Assembly: GCF_001653795.1 (NCBI RefSeq)
Contig: NZ_CP011514.1
Span: 5,204,727-5,268,726 of the forward strand
Direction: 5' to 3'
DNA: 64,000 bases
From: Mitsuaria sp. 7
GTDB taxonomy: Bacteria > Pseudomonadota > Gammaproteobacteria > Burkholderiales > Burkholderiaceae_C
Made by a program: the position numbers and the translations under genes. Of the stretch, positions 35,022 to 44,122 are shown in pieces. The notes under the pieces are model-generated. The model made no database searches and had not been told where the DNA came from. It saw only the letters and a program-made list of their open reading frames with translations. Within the stretch, counting starts at the first letter, position 1, and each line of letters begins with the position of its first letter.

Positions 35022-35631
35022 GGGCGTAGTACGTCAGCTCGCTGTTGGTGTTGAGCGAGAGCTTCTCCAGCACGCGCGAGCGGTAGGTGGACACCGTCTT
35101 CACGCTCAGCGACATGCCGTCGGCGATGTGGCCGACGGTCTCGCCGCGCGCCAGGCGCAGGAAGACCTGCAGCTCGCGCTCGGACAGCGTGTCGTGCGCG
35201 GCCTGGTCGGCCGGCGAGCCGAGGCCCTCGGCCAGCAGTTCCGCCACGGCCGGCGTGATGTACTTGCGGCCGCGGAACACGGTGCGGATCGCCGTGGCGA
35301 TCTCCTCGGGGTCGCATTCCTTGTTGAGGTAGCCGCTGGCGCCCTGGCGCAGCAGCGTGGTCGCGTAGTGCGTCTCCGGGAAGCCGCTGAGGATCAGCAC
35401 CGGCAGTTCCGGCTTGCGGGCCTTGATGGCGGCCAGGGTCTCGACGCCGCTCTGGTCGGGCAGCGAGAGGTCCATCAGCATCACGTCGAGCTCGCCGGCG
35501 CGCACGAGGTCCAGCGCCTCGCGGCCCGATCCGGCTTCGCCGGTGACGCGCAGGTCGACTTGTTCGGAGAGGAATTGCCGCAGCCCGGCGCGGACAATCG
35601 CGTGGTCGTCGACGATGGCGATTCGGATCAT
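34999..35631 (-). CDS. NarL/FixJ-type response regulator
   Basis: The 210-residue regulator has a receiver (MIRIAIVDDHAIVRAG, phospho-acceptor Asp54 in VMLMDLSLPD, Lys in YLNKE) and a LuxR-type helix-turn-helix (LSERELQVFLRLARGETVGHIA, SVKTVSTYRSRVLEKL). ATG 35631 was chosen; an upstream TTG adds five residues. It is divergent from the CHASE3 histidine kinase with 45 bp between start codons, the normal arrangement for cognate partners. Targets may include the neighbouring BON genes. Confidence 0.94.
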   Translation of the reverse strand: MIRIAIVDDHAIVRAGLRQFLSEQVDLRVTGEAGSGREALDLVRAGELDVMLMDLSLPDQSGVETLAAIKARKPELPVLILSGFPETHYATTLLRQGASGYLNKECDPEEIATAIRTVFRGRKYITPAVAELLAEGLGSPADQAAHDTLSERELQVFLRLARGETVGHIADGMSLSVKTVSTYRSRVLEKLSLNTNSELTYYALKNGLIE

Positions 35632-35676
35632 GGTGGCGATGGTCAAGTGAGCGAAATCGCTCAGGGAGTGTAGAGG

Positions 35677-37167
35677 ATGAGCCTGAAGGACACCGTCACG
35701 AACCTGGGTCGCAAGACCTGGGCCATGCCGCTGGGCGTGTTCGTGGCCCTGCTGATGATCCTGATCAGCGAGCTCGCCTACTTCGGCGCCGTCTCGCAGA
35801 TGGACCGTCTGGACACGCTGGGCCGGGCCCGGATGGAACTGCTCCGGCTGATGGCCCGCGTGACCGACGCGGAGTCAGGGCAACGGGGATACCTGATCAC
35901 CCGCCGCCCCGAATACCTGGACCCCTACCGCTTCGCCGCGGAGGACGCCTCGCAGGGCCTGAACTCCCTGCAGCGGATGTACGCGCAGGTCGGCGCCGAG
36001 GATGCCGAGCGCCGCAGCAAGGAGATCGCCGGGGCCGTCAGCGCCAAGCTCAGCGAGCTGCAGGAGGTCCTCAAGCTCTACGAGAACGGCCGCGAGACGG
36101 CCGGCCGCGAGCTCATGATGACCGACATCGGCCGCGACCAGATGGAGCAGATCCGGCGCCGTTCAGCCGAGCTGCTGACCGATGAGAACCGCCGCATCGC
36201 GCTGGGCACCGGCCAGGTCTACGACACGCTGATGCTGAGCCGCATCGGCGTGGCCGGCATGACGCTGCTGAGCCTGATCGTGTTCATGCTGTTCGTGCGC
36301 AAGAGCCGGGCGCTGGATGTGCAGCGCGCCGAGCAGGCGCAGGAGGTGCGGGCCGAGCGCGACCGGCTGGAGGTCGAGGTCTCCCGCCGCACCGCCGAGC
36401 TGACGCAGCTGGCCCGCCACCTGCAGACCGCCCGCGAGGATGAGCGCGCCCGGCTCGCCCGCGACCTGCACGACGAGCTCGGCGCGCTGCTGACGGCGGC
36501 CAAGCTCGACGTCGCGCGGCTGCGCCCCAAGCTGCAGGCCGGGGCGCCGGACCTGATGCAGCGCCTCAACCACCTGACCGAGACGCTCAACAGCGGCATC
36601 GCGCTCAAGCGCCGGATCATCGAGGACCTGCGCCCGTCGACGCTCGACCAGCTGGGCCTGGTGCCGGCGCTGGAGATCCTGTGCCGCGAGATGTCCGAGC
36701 GGCTCGGCGTGCCGATCGCGGTGGAACTCGAGCCGGCGGTGGAGCTGGTCCCGAGCGCGCAGCTGACCGTCTTCCGGCTGGTGCAGGAGGCGCTCACCAA
36801 CACCGCCAAATACGCCCACGCGACGGCGGTCACCGTGTCGCTCAAGCGCGAGTACGCGCAGGCCTTGATCACCGTCACCGACAACGGCCAGGGCTTCGAC
36901 CCGGCCCGTCTGGCGCTGGGCTCGCACGGACTGCTGGGGATGCGCTTCCGCGTCGAGGCCGAGCGCGGTCAGCTGCGGCTGCGCAGCGCGCCGGGGCAGG
37001 GCACGGAGGTCTGCGCCTGGCTGCCGCTCAAGCAGGGCGAGCGCGACGAGCCGGACATCCCGCGGATCGATTTCCCGATTCCCGGCATGACCGCCATGCC
37101 GGCACCGACCCCAGGTCCGACTGTCGCGGGAGAAGGCGGCCTGCCGCCGGTCGGCGGCGGTCTGTAG
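35677..37167 (+). CDS. CHASE3-domain sensor histidine kinase (HisKA_3/NarX-type)
   Basis: The 496-residue kinase has a first membrane span (MPLGVFVALLMILISELAYF), a periplasmic CHASE3 domain with VTDAESGQRGYLITRRPEYLDPY split over its helices, a second span (VAGMTLLSLIVFMLFV), a coiled coil, the HisKA_3 dimerisation helix with His265 (ARLARDLHDELGALL) and a HATPase_c domain (EALTNTAKYAHA, DNGQGFDP, GLLGMRFRVEA). The C-terminal 40 residues are Pro/Gly-rich and disordered. It should phosphorylate the divergently encoded NarL-type regulator. The stimulus is unknown. Confidence 0.94.
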   Translation: MSLKDTVTNLGRKTWAMPLGVFVALLMILISELAYFGAVSQMDRLDTLGRARMELLRLMARVTDAESGQRGYLITRRPEYLDPYRFAAEDASQGLNSLQRMYAQVGAEDAERRSKEIAGAVSAKLSELQEVLKLYENGRETAGRELMMTDIGRDQMEQIRRRSAELLTDENRRIALGTGQVYDTLMLSRIGVAGMTLLSLIVFMLFVRKSRALDVQRAEQAQEVRAERDRLEVEVSRRTAELTQLARHLQTAREDERARLARDLHDELGALLTAAKLDVARLRPKLQAGAPDLMQRLNHLTETLNSGIALKRRIIEDLRPSTLDQLGLVPALEILCREMSERLGVPIAVELEPAVELVPSAQLTVFRLVQEALTNTAKYAHATAVTVSLKREYAQALITVTDNGQGFDPARLALGSHGLLGMRFRVEAERGQLRLRSAPGQGTEVCAWLPLKQGERDEPDIPRIDFPIPGMTAMPAPTPGPTVAGEGGLPPVGGGL

Positions 37168-37354
37168 GCGCGCACCTACGGCGAGCCGGGACGCCGGGCG
37201 ACCGGCGCTTCCGGCGGCAACCGACCCTGCGCCGACGGGGCAGTGTCTAGAGTGAAGTCATGGATCCGCGGCCACCCGCGGAATGTTTGCGGAACTTCCG
37301 CTTTGCCCGCGATGCACCGCGACAACCTGCGATGCATGGCGAAAGGAGCCTCCC

Positions 37355-37801
37355 ATGACCCACGTTTCCCGCCCCACCGCCCTGTCCCTGCTGCTGCCCG
37401 CCGTGGTGGCCGCCGTTGCCCTGACCGCTTGCGGTCGTGAGGATGATGGTCGCACCGCCGGCCAGCGTCTGGACGACGGCATCTCCAAGATGGAACAGAA
37501 GTCCGAGGCCGCACGGCAGGACACCGCGCAGGCCATGGACAAGGCCGGCGCCAAGATGGAACGGGCCGCCGACAAGGCCGGTGCTGCCATCGACGATGCC
37601 CAGATCACCACGTCCATCAAGGCCTCGCTGGCCGGCGATCCCAAGCTGAGCGCGCTCGACGTCAAGGTCGAGACCGAAAAGGGCCATGTGACGCTGGACG
37701 GCACCGCGCCGGATCTGGCCGCGCGTGACCGCGCCGGCTCGATGGCCCTGGCCGCCAAGGGCGTCCAGTCGGTGAACAACCGGATCAAGGTCAACGGCTG
37801 A
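37355..37801 (+). CDS. BON-domain lipoprotein with helical spacer
   Basis: This 148-residue protein has a lipobox (VAAVALTACG, Cys near residue 26), an amphipathic Ala/Lys/Asp-rich helical spacer of about 45 residues (KMEQKSEAARQDTAQAMDKA) and a C-terminal BON domain (DAQITTSIKASLAGDPKLSA, GHVTLDGTAPD, GVQSVNNRIKV). It has the SD AAAGGAG before ATG 37355. It is a second envelope-stress-type lipoprotein on the other side of the two-component genes. A terminator follows. Confidence 0.9.
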   Translation: MTHVSRPTALSLLLPAVVAAVALTACGREDDGRTAGQRLDDGISKMEQKSEAARQDTAQAMDKAGAKMERAADKAGAAIDDAQITTSIKASLAGDPKLSALDVKVETEKGHVTLDGTAPDLAARDRAGSMALAAKGVQSVNNRIKVNG

Positions 37802-37826
37802 CCCTCCTCTGCCGTCCGTTGACCGG

Positions 37827-37872
37827 AGCCCCGGTCCGCGTCCGATGACGCGGCGCCGGGGCTTTCTGCTTG
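37827..37872 (+). terminator. Intrinsic terminator after the second BON gene
   Basis: AGCCCCGG (37827-37834) pairs with CCGGGGCT (37856-37863), with further GC pairing inside the loop, followed by TTCTGCTT. Confidence 0.7.
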
Positions 37873-37920
37873 ACGATCGCCTGACTCAGGCCGGCCCCGC
37901 CCTCGGGGTTTCCCGCCTTC

Positions 37921-37942
37921 TTGTCGTATTCGTGTCGATTCG
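37921..37942 (+). promoter_or_regulatory. Weak Pho-box-like direct repeat upstream of the phytase-like gene
   Basis: TTGTCGT (37921-37927), ATTC, then GTGTCGA (37932-37938) are two similar heptamers with an 11-bp repeat period, the layout of PhoB sites (CTGTCAT, four bases, CTGTCAT). Matches to the consensus are partial. It is about 100 bp before the start at 38035 of a phytase-like lipoprotein, which makes phosphate control plausible but unproven. Confidence 0.3.
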
Positions 37943-38034
37943 TGAAGCCGCTTAACAGCGGTGTCATCAGCGCTGCCTAGCGTGCCGCCCAGTCCCGCTC
38001 CGCGGGCTTGCGTGACCCACGAAAGAACGACGAC

Positions 38035-40161
38035 ATGAAGCACACGACCGCCTGCCCGAGCGCCGCCATCCGCCGCCTGGGGCTGCCGCTGATGACCTTG
38101 ATCGCTGCTGCCGCGCTGAGCGCCTGCGGCGGGGACGACGACCAGCCCGCCGTGCCGACCATCCAGTCGCGCCTGGTCGACGCGCCGGTGGAGGGCGTCA
38201 GCTATGCGCTGACACCGAGCGGCACCAGCGGCAAGACGGGCGCGAATGGCGTCTTCACCTGCGCGACCGGCGACACGGTGAGCTTCACCGTCGGCGGCGT
38301 TGCGGTCGGCAGCGCGAAATGCGGCGAGACCATCTCCGTCGGCGACCTCGCCGGCACCTCGACCTTGACGGACGACAAGCTCGCCAACCGCCTGGTGTTC
38401 CTGCAGGCGCTGGACGAGGACGACGATCCCACCAACGGCATCAAGATCCCGGCGGCGGTGCATGACGCATTCGCCGGCAAGACGCTCGACTTCGCGGCCG
38501 CCGCGACCGACTTCGACAAGGCCATCGCCGCGCTGCTGCCGGCCGGTCAGAACGACGTCTACGGCCAGGCGTATGCTGGCCGCACGATGAACGCCAACCG
38601 CCGCGCCGCCGCCGTCGAGCATTACGAGTCGACGCTCGCCACGCTGCTGGGCAAGTCCGAGACGAGCAGCGTCACGCAAGCCACGGCCGGCGGCGCCGTC
38701 GCGATCACCAAGTTCCAGATCAAGGCCGCCGACAGCCAGTACGTGCCCTACGAGGGCAGCAATGCCGACGCGAAGAAGGACTTTCCCAAGGGCTTCTACC
38801 CGGCCGTCGGATCGGGCCTGGTCTACAAGGGCAAGAACGCGGCGGGCGCGCTGGAGTTCTGGGGCATCACCGACCGCGGCCCCAACGGCGACAGCCCGAA
38901 CGCCCCGCGTCCGGACAACGGCGCCGTCGTCACGACGAAGATGTTCCCGGCGCCGAGCTTCTCGCCGTCGATCGGCGTGATCACGCTGGGCAAGGACGGG
39001 GCGGTCATCTCCGCGCTGAATCCGCTGAAGAACGCCGACGGCTCCGCCGTCACCGGCCGTCCGCTGCCCTTCGGCGCGGTCGGCAGCAGCGCCGAGGTGC
39101 CGCTGTCCGACACGCTGAAGTACGACGGCACCAAGGGCGCCTTCGACGCCAACGGCCTCGACAGCGAGACCCTGGTCTACGACGACGCCAACAAGGTGTT
39201 CTGGACCTCGGACGAGTACGGCCCGTTCATCGTCAAGATCGATGCCGCGACCTTCAAGATCATCAAGCGTTATGCGCCCGGCACCACCGCCGGAAGCCTG
39301 CCGGACGTGCTGAGGAACCGTCGCGCGAACCGCGGCATGGAAGGCCTGGCGATGGACGTCGCCGGCGGCAAGCTGCACGGCTTCCTGCAGAGCCCGATCG
39401 ATCCCGTGGACAACGCCGGCAAGAGCGTCGAGGTCGTCGACAGCGCCGACATGGACCAGGACGGCAAGAACACCGACAAGGTCAAGGTCCGCGACTTCGC
39501 GCAGTTCGCGCGCTGGATCGAGTTCGACCCCAAGACCGAGACCTCGAAGCTGTACGCCTACCCGCTGAGCTACCCGCTCGCCGCCAAGGGCGAGAAGTGG
39601 GATCGCAACCGCACCGGCAGCGCCAAGCTGGGCGACCTCGTGTCGCTGGGCAACGGCAAGTTCATCGTGGTGGAGCAGGGCGCCGATTCGAACGGCGCGG
39701 TGCGCAACTTCCTGATGCTCGTCGAGGTGCCCGCCACGGCGACCGACATCGCCGCGATCGGCATCGAGCTCGAGAAGAACAGCATCGACGGCGTGACGAC
39801 CTCGGCGGTGAGCTGGGCCAACGTCGTGAAGCTGAAGAAGACGGTGCTGCTCGACCTCAACGCCGCCGGCTGGAAGGCCGAGAAGGCCGAGGGCCTGGCC
39901 ATCGTCGACGGCAGCACGCTGGCGCTGATCAACGACAACGACTTCGGTCTGAAGACGGTGCTGGTGGACGCGAAGGGCAAGCCGGTCGATGGCGATCCGA
40001 CCGCCTGCACGGTCGACGTCAACGGCGTGATCGTCCAGGACGGCACCTGCGCGGCCGGCGCGGTCCTGTCGCGGGTGGCGCGCGGCAACGAGGTCGACCG
40101 CCTGACGCACCTGTGGCTGTTCAAGTTCCCGAAGGCGCTCAACACCTTCAGCGTGCAGTGA
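38035..40161 (+). CDS. Phytase-like (esterase-like) domain lipoprotein
   Basis: The 708-residue protein has a lipobox (AAAALSACGG), a beta-rich N-terminal domain (about residues 40-200) and a large C-terminal domain resembling the esterase-like phytase family: FWGITDRGPNGDSPN, DSETLVYDDANKVFWTSDEYGPFI, RGMEGLAMDVAGG, ARWIEFDPKT and KAEGLAIVDGSTLALINDNDFG, which is a beta-propeller arrangement. Such proteins are thought to release phosphate from organic esters at the cell surface. ATG 38035 is preferred; an upstream in-frame start adds nine residues. A Pho-box-like repeat lies upstream. Confidence 0.85.
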   Translation: MKHTTACPSAAIRRLGLPLMTLIAAAALSACGGDDDQPAVPTIQSRLVDAPVEGVSYALTPSGTSGKTGANGVFTCATGDTVSFTVGGVAVGSAKCGETISVGDLAGTSTLTDDKLANRLVFLQALDEDDDPTNGIKIPAAVHDAFAGKTLDFAAAATDFDKAIAALLPAGQNDVYGQAYAGRTMNANRRAAAVEHYESTLATLLGKSETSSVTQATAGGAVAITKFQIKAADSQYVPYEGSNADAKKDFPKGFYPAVGSGLVYKGKNAAGALEFWGITDRGPNGDSPNAPRPDNGAVVTTKMFPAPSFSPSIGVITLGKDGAVISALNPLKNADGSAVTGRPLPFGAVGSSAEVPLSDTLKYDGTKGAFDANGLDSETLVYDDANKVFWTSDEYGPFIVKIDAATFKIIKRYAPGTTAGSLPDVLRNRRANRGMEGLAMDVAGGKLHGFLQSPIDPVDNAGKSVEVVDSADMDQDGKNTDKVKVRDFAQFARWIEFDPKTETSKLYAYPLSYPLAAKGEKWDRNRTGSAKLGDLVSLGNGKFIVVEQGADSNGAVRNFLMLVEVPATATDIAAIGIELEKNSIDGVTTSAVSWANVVKLKKTVLLDLNAAGWKAEKAEGLAIVDGSTLALINDNDFGLKTVLVDAKGKPVDGDPTACTVDVNGVIVQDGTCAAGAVLSRVARGNEVDRLTHLWLFKFPKALNTFSVQ

Positions 40162-40260
40162 GCTCGCGCGGCGCAGGGCGCACGGGATTCCGTGCCGTCC
40201 TGCGCTCCGGTGGTTTCCGGGGCTAGCATCGACCCATCCCTATCCGATGGAGCGACGACC

Positions 40261-40716
40261 ATGTACGCCAAGATCCTGGTGCCTGTCGACGGCAGCCCCA
40301 CCTCCAACGCCGGTCTCGCGGAAGCGGTCCGGCTGGCCCGGCTCAGCGGCGGCGAGATCCGCCTGCTGCACGCGCTGGACCTGCAGGCCTTCGCGATGAT
40401 GTCCAGCGCCGGGCTCGGCATCACGCCCGACAACTTCGAGCAGATCCGCGAGGGCGGTCAGAAGGTGCTCGCCGATGCGTCGGCCACCGTCGCCGCCGCC
40501 GGACTGCGCGTCTCCACGCAGCTCAGCGAGAGCCTCTCGTCCCGCGTCAGCGACCTCGTCGCCGAGGAGTGCAAGACCTGGGGGGCCGAGGTGGTCGTGC
40601 TCGGCACGCACGGTCGTCGGGGCCTGTCGCGCGCGCTGCTGGGCAGCGATGCCGAGCTGATCGTCCGCTACGCCGAGGTACCGGTCCTGCTGGTCCGCGG
40701 GCCGAAGGACAGCTGA
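40261..40716 (+). CDS. Universal stress protein (UspA family)
   Basis: The 151-residue single Usp domain starts MYAKILVPVDGSPTSNAGL and has the ATP-binding motif G-x2-G-x9-GS (GTHGRRGLSRALLGSDAE) and the terminal strand VPVLLVRGP. Members help survival under stress and growth arrest. It is monocistronic between the phytase-like gene and the M13 peptidase. Confidence 0.93.
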   Translation: MYAKILVPVDGSPTSNAGLAEAVRLARLSGGEIRLLHALDLQAFAMMSSAGLGITPDNFEQIREGGQKVLADASATVAAAGLRVSTQLSESLSSRVSDLVAEECKTWGAEVVVLGTHGRRGLSRALLGSDAELIVRYAEVPVLLVRGPKDS

Positions 40717-40749
40717 TACCGGGCATCGGCGACTTGCCGGCCACGCACT

Positions 40750-40793
40750 GGCCGCGCACTGGTGGCGCACTGGTGGCGCACTGGTGGCGCATC
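40750..40793. repeat. Tandem 11-bp repeat, four copies
   Basis: A degenerate first copy (GGCCGCGCACT) is followed by two exact GGTGGCGCACT units and a partial fourth, in the gap between the universal stress gene and the M13 peptidase gene. The 11-bp unit equals about one helix turn. No protein is coded here. Confidence 0.7.
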
Positions 40794-40910
40794 CACGGCG
40801 TGCGCAACGCCGGTCGCCAAGACGGGTCAACCCGAGGTGTCGTCCGGCACCCTGCAGCGGCAGGCCGCTGGCGGAGAATGCCCGGCAGCAAACACTCACC
40901 GCTGTCGAGC

Positions 40911-43055
40911 ATGACCCATCCCCTCCTCGCCCGCACCGCTGCGGCCGCGCTTGTCGCGGCCGTTTCCTTTGGCGCCTCCACGACCGTGAGCGCGCAGAAC
41001 GCCGCGCCGGCTTCAACGGCCTCGGCGGCCTCGACGCCCGCGCCGTCCGTCGCCGCGGTGCCTGAAGGGCCGCTCGACCAGCTGCCCTACACGCCGAGCC
41101 TGGACACCGCCGCGATGGATCGCAACGCCGATCCCTGCGAAGACCTCTACCAGTACGCCTGCGGCGGCTGGATGGCCGCCAATCCGATCCCGCCGGACCA
41201 GGCGCGCTGGTCGGTCTACGCCAAGATGGCCAACGAGAACCAGCGCTACCTCTGGAGCATCCTGCACAAGCTCTCGGCCGCCGATCCGCAGCGCAGCGCG
41301 AACCAGACGCGCATGGGCGACTACTTCGCCGCCTGCATGGACGAGTCCGCCGCGGACCGCCACGCGCTCGCGCCGCTGCGCCCGCTGCTGTCGCGCATCG
41401 ATGCGCTCAAGGATCGGCGCGAGCTGCCCGCGCTCCTGGCCGCGCTGCACCTGGCGACCAACAACGAACGCGTGCTCTTCCACTTCACGTCGGGCCAGGA
41501 CATGGCCGACTCGACGCGCGTGATCGCGTTCGCCTACGCCGGCGGCTTGAGCCTTCCCGACCGCGAGTACTACTTCAAGACCGACGAGAAATCGCGCGTG
41601 CTGCGCGACCAGTTCATCGCCCACGTGGCGCGCAGCTTCGAGCTGCTCGGCGACACGCCCGAGGCGGCCCGCGCGCAGGCGAAACAGGTGATGGCCATCG
41701 AGACCGCGCTGGCGCGAGCCTCGCTGAGCCGCGTCGACAAGCGCGATCCCTACAAGGGATTCCATCCGATGAAGGCGGCCGGCCTGCAGGCGCTGACGCC
41801 GGGCTTCGACTGGGTCGCGTATCAGCGCGGACTGGGCCTGGACCCGCAGTCGGCCTTCAACGTCACCGAGCCCGCGTTCTTCAAGGCGCTGTCGAAGGAG
41901 CTGCGCCAGCGCGACCTGGCGCAACTCCGCAATTACCTGCGCTGGCAGCTGGTCAGCAGCCAGGCGCCGACGCTGTCGGGCGCCGCGGTGCAGGCCAACT
42001 TCGAGTTCTTCGGTCAGACATTGCAAGGCGTGCCGCAGTTGAAGGCGCGCTGGAAGCGCTGCGTCGAGCTCGTGGATGCGCAGCTCGGCGAGGCGCTGGG
42101 TCAGGAGTTCGTCGCGCGCAACTTCAGCCCGGACCTGAAGGACAAGACGCTGACGATGACGAAGCAGATCGAGGACGCGATGGCCGCGCGCATCCAGTCG
42201 CTGGGCTGGATGAGCGAGACGACGAAGCAGCGCGCGCAGCAGAAGCTCCACGCGATCGTCAACAAGGTCGGCTACCCGGACCGCTGGCGCGATTACGGCG
42301 CCTTGACGGTGGCGCGCGACGACTTCGCGGGCAACGTGATGCGCGGCAACGACTTCGAGCTCAAGCGTCAGCTGGCCAAGATCGGCAAGCCGCTGGACCG
42401 GGGCGAATGGGGCATGACGCCGCAGACGGTCAACGCGTACTACGACGCGCAGATGAACGACATCAACTTCCCCGCCGGCGTGCTGCAGCCGCCGCTGTTC
42501 GATCCGAAGCTGGATGACGCGCCGAACTACGGCAACACCGGCGGCACGATCGGGCATGAGCTCATCCACGGGTTCGACGATGAAGGCCGGCAGTTCGATG
42601 CCAAGGGCAACCTGCGCGACTGGTGGACGAAGAAGGACGGCCAGGCCTTCGAGCAGCGCGCGGCCTGCGTGACGAAGCAGTACGCGCAGTACGTGGTCGT
42701 CGACGACATCCGCATCAACAGCAAGCTGACGCTGGGCGAGGACCTGGCCGACCTGGGTGGCCTGGTGCTGGCCCATGCGGCGTGGAAGGCGCAGATCGCC
42801 GACCTGTCGGCCAAGCCGGCGGACCGCGACGGGCTGACGCCGGAGCAGCGCTTCTTCGTCGGCTTCGCGCAATGGGACTGCAGCCACGCCCGACCTGAAT
42901 ATGCGCGGGTGCATGCGTTGACCGACCCCCATTCACCAGGGCGCTACCGCATCAACGGGGTCGCGGTGAACATGCCCGAGTTCGAGCAGGCCTTCCGCTG
43001 CAAGCCGGGACAGAAGATGGTGAAGCCGGACGCGGAGCGTTGCCGGGTGTGGTGA
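40911..43055 (+). CDS. M13-family metallopeptidase (neprilysin/PepO-like), exported
   Basis: The 714-residue enzyme has a signal peptide (LLARTAAAALVAAVSFGASTTVSAQ), the N-terminal M13 block (DPCEDLYQYACGGWMAANPIP) and the catalytic block: zinc ligands His549 and His553 (HELIHGFDDEG) and Glu610 (LTLGEDLADLGG), with NAYYDAQMNDINFPAGVLQ before it. The end CRVW is the family C-terminus. It degrades oligopeptides in the periplasm or outside. ATG 40911 fits the signal peptide; an in-frame ATG 33 bases upstream is an alternative. Confidence 0.94.
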   Translation: MTHPLLARTAAAALVAAVSFGASTTVSAQNAAPASTASAASTPAPSVAAVPEGPLDQLPYTPSLDTAAMDRNADPCEDLYQYACGGWMAANPIPPDQARWSVYAKMANENQRYLWSILHKLSAADPQRSANQTRMGDYFAACMDESAADRHALAPLRPLLSRIDALKDRRELPALLAALHLATNNERVLFHFTSGQDMADSTRVIAFAYAGGLSLPDREYYFKTDEKSRVLRDQFIAHVARSFELLGDTPEAARAQAKQVMAIETALARASLSRVDKRDPYKGFHPMKAAGLQALTPGFDWVAYQRGLGLDPQSAFNVTEPAFFKALSKELRQRDLAQLRNYLRWQLVSSQAPTLSGAAVQANFEFFGQTLQGVPQLKARWKRCVELVDAQLGEALGQEFVARNFSPDLKDKTLTMTKQIEDAMAARIQSLGWMSETTKQRAQQKLHAIVNKVGYPDRWRDYGALTVARDDFAGNVMRGNDFELKRQLAKIGKPLDRGEWGMTPQTVNAYYDAQMNDINFPAGVLQPPLFDPKLDDAPNYGNTGGTIGHELIHGFDDEGRQFDAKGNLRDWWTKKDGQAFEQRAACVTKQYAQYVVVDDIRINSKLTLGEDLADLGGLVLAHAAWKAQIADLSAKPADRDGLTPEQRFFVGFAQWDCSHARPEYARVHALTDPHSPGRYRINGVAVNMPEFEQAFRCKPGQKMVKPDAERCRVW

Positions 43056-43103
43056 TGCCGGGTTAATCGGCGAACTGCACTGGTTCTTGGCGGGGACTGA
43101 TGG

Positions 43104-43137
43104 ATCGGCCCGACCGCTGCGCGCGTGTCGGGCCGAT
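43104..43137 (+). terminator. Hairpin after the M13 peptidase gene
   Basis: ATCGGCCCGAC (43104-43114) and GTCGGGCCGAT (43127-43137) are a perfect 11-bp inverted repeat with a 12-base loop. No T-tract follows. It argues against translation starts at 43100 or 43136 for the next gene. Confidence 0.55.
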
Positions 43138-43162
43138 GCGTCTCAACGTCATCCATCGAGCC

Positions 43163-43711
43163 ATGTACATCCCCGCCCATCCGCCTCCTCACCAGCCTTC
43201 CCAGGACGCCACGACTGAACCGGCGCCTCCCGCGCTGCCGCTTCGCCTCTATTGCATCAGCGACAGCCCGGAAATTCGGCAGCTCGACAGCCTCGTCGAG
43301 GATCTGGTTCGGCAGTTCGCGAAGTCCGTCCCGGGCGGCGTCTTCCAGTTCCGCAAGGCCAAGGACTCGTTCGGCACCCTGGCGTCGGTGAAGACACTCG
43401 TGTCCGAACTGATGAGCGAGCGCTTCGGGGCCACCATCGTCAAGCTCGATCGTGCGTTGGGGGTTCCCGGCGACAAGGAAGACGTGGATCGGAAGCGGCA
43501 GGCCCTGACCGCGGCGATGAAAGGCAGCGTCTTCAATGCCATCGGAAAACTGTCGGATGGGGAGATGCGCGTTCTCAAGCGCCGCTTGGGCCATCACGAC
43601 GACCTGGTGACGGCGATGAATGCCAAGGAGGCCGGCCAGGCGACGGACTGGGTGCTCGCAAGCGACGCGCGCGCGGCGTTCATCGACGCGCTGCAGCACC
43701 TCGGCCTTTGA
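43163..43711 (+). CDS. Hypothetical protein
   Basis: This roughly 182-residue protein begins with a Pro/His-rich leader (MYIPAHPPPHQPSQD), then a mainly helical domain (RLYCISDSPEIRQLDSLVED, FQFRKAKDSFGTLASVKTLV, LDRALGVPGDKEDVDRKRQA, AIGKLSDGEMRVLKRRLGHH). No signal or membrane segment was seen and no family was recognised. Starts at 43100 or 43136 are possible but would lie in or before the hairpin. It converges on the H-NS gene. Confidence 0.6.
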   Translation: MYIPAHPPPHQPSQDATTEPAPPALPLRLYCISDSPEIRQLDSLVEDLVRQFAKSVPGGVFQFRKAKDSFGTLASVKTLVSELMSERFGATIVKLDRALGVPGDKEDVDRKRQALTAAMKGSVFNAIGKLSDGEMRVLKRRLGHHDDLVTAMNAKEAGQATDWVLASDARAAFIDALQHLGL

Positions 43712-43750
43712 ACGGAGAGGAACGCGCGCCGCGCGGCGGCGCGACTTCCT

Positions 43751-44122
43751 TCAGCCGATCAACAGCTCCTCAGCCGTCTTGCCGCTGGCCAGGGCGTCCT
43801 TGAACCAGTTCGGGCGCTTGCCCACGCCGGTCCAGGTGCGGCCGGCGCCGTCGTGGTACTTCGGGGCGCCCGCGCTGCGCGCGGCCTTGGCCTTGCGCGG
43901 ACCCGCGGCGGTCTTGCCGGCCTTGGCGACCTTGGCCGCTCTGCCCCGGCCCGCCGTCTTCGTGGCGCCGGCGCCGAACAGCTCTTCGGCCGTGAGACCG
44001 TAGTGATCGATGGCTTCACGGATGCGTTCGACGACGCCGGAGATCTCCTTCGCGCGCAGCGACTCGGCTTCCTTCTTCAGCTTCTCGATCTGGGACAGGA
44101 CTTGCTTCAAGGACTTGGCCAT
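43751..44122 (-). CDS. H-NS family nucleoid-associated protein
   Basis: The 123-residue protein has an N-terminal coiled coil (SLKQVLSQIEKLKKEAESLRAKE), a linker rich in Ala and Lys (residues about 55-85, with AKVAKAGKTAAG and PRKAKAARSAG) and the C-terminal H-NS DNA-binding motif KYHDGAGRTWTGVGKRPNWF. The basic linker is a feature of Burkholderiales H-NS-like histones and adds non-specific DNA affinity. Such proteins silence AT-rich acquired genes; lower-GC islands occur in this same window. Confidence 0.93.
   Translation of the reverse strand: MAKSLKQVLSQIEKLKKEAESLRAKEISGVVERIREAIDHYGLTAEELFGAGATKTAGRGRAAKVAKAGKTAAGPRKAKAARSAGAPKYHDGAGRTWTGVGKRPNWFKDALASGKTAEELLIG

Noticed and set aside
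37258..40110. Minus-strand open frame of about 950 codons
   Set aside because: It is antisense to the phytase-like lipoprotein and a BON gene, both with signal peptides and known folds.
40569..40910. Extended N-terminus of the M13 peptidase
   Set aside because: The longer frame runs through the universal stress gene and the tandem repeat; the signal peptide begins at 40911.
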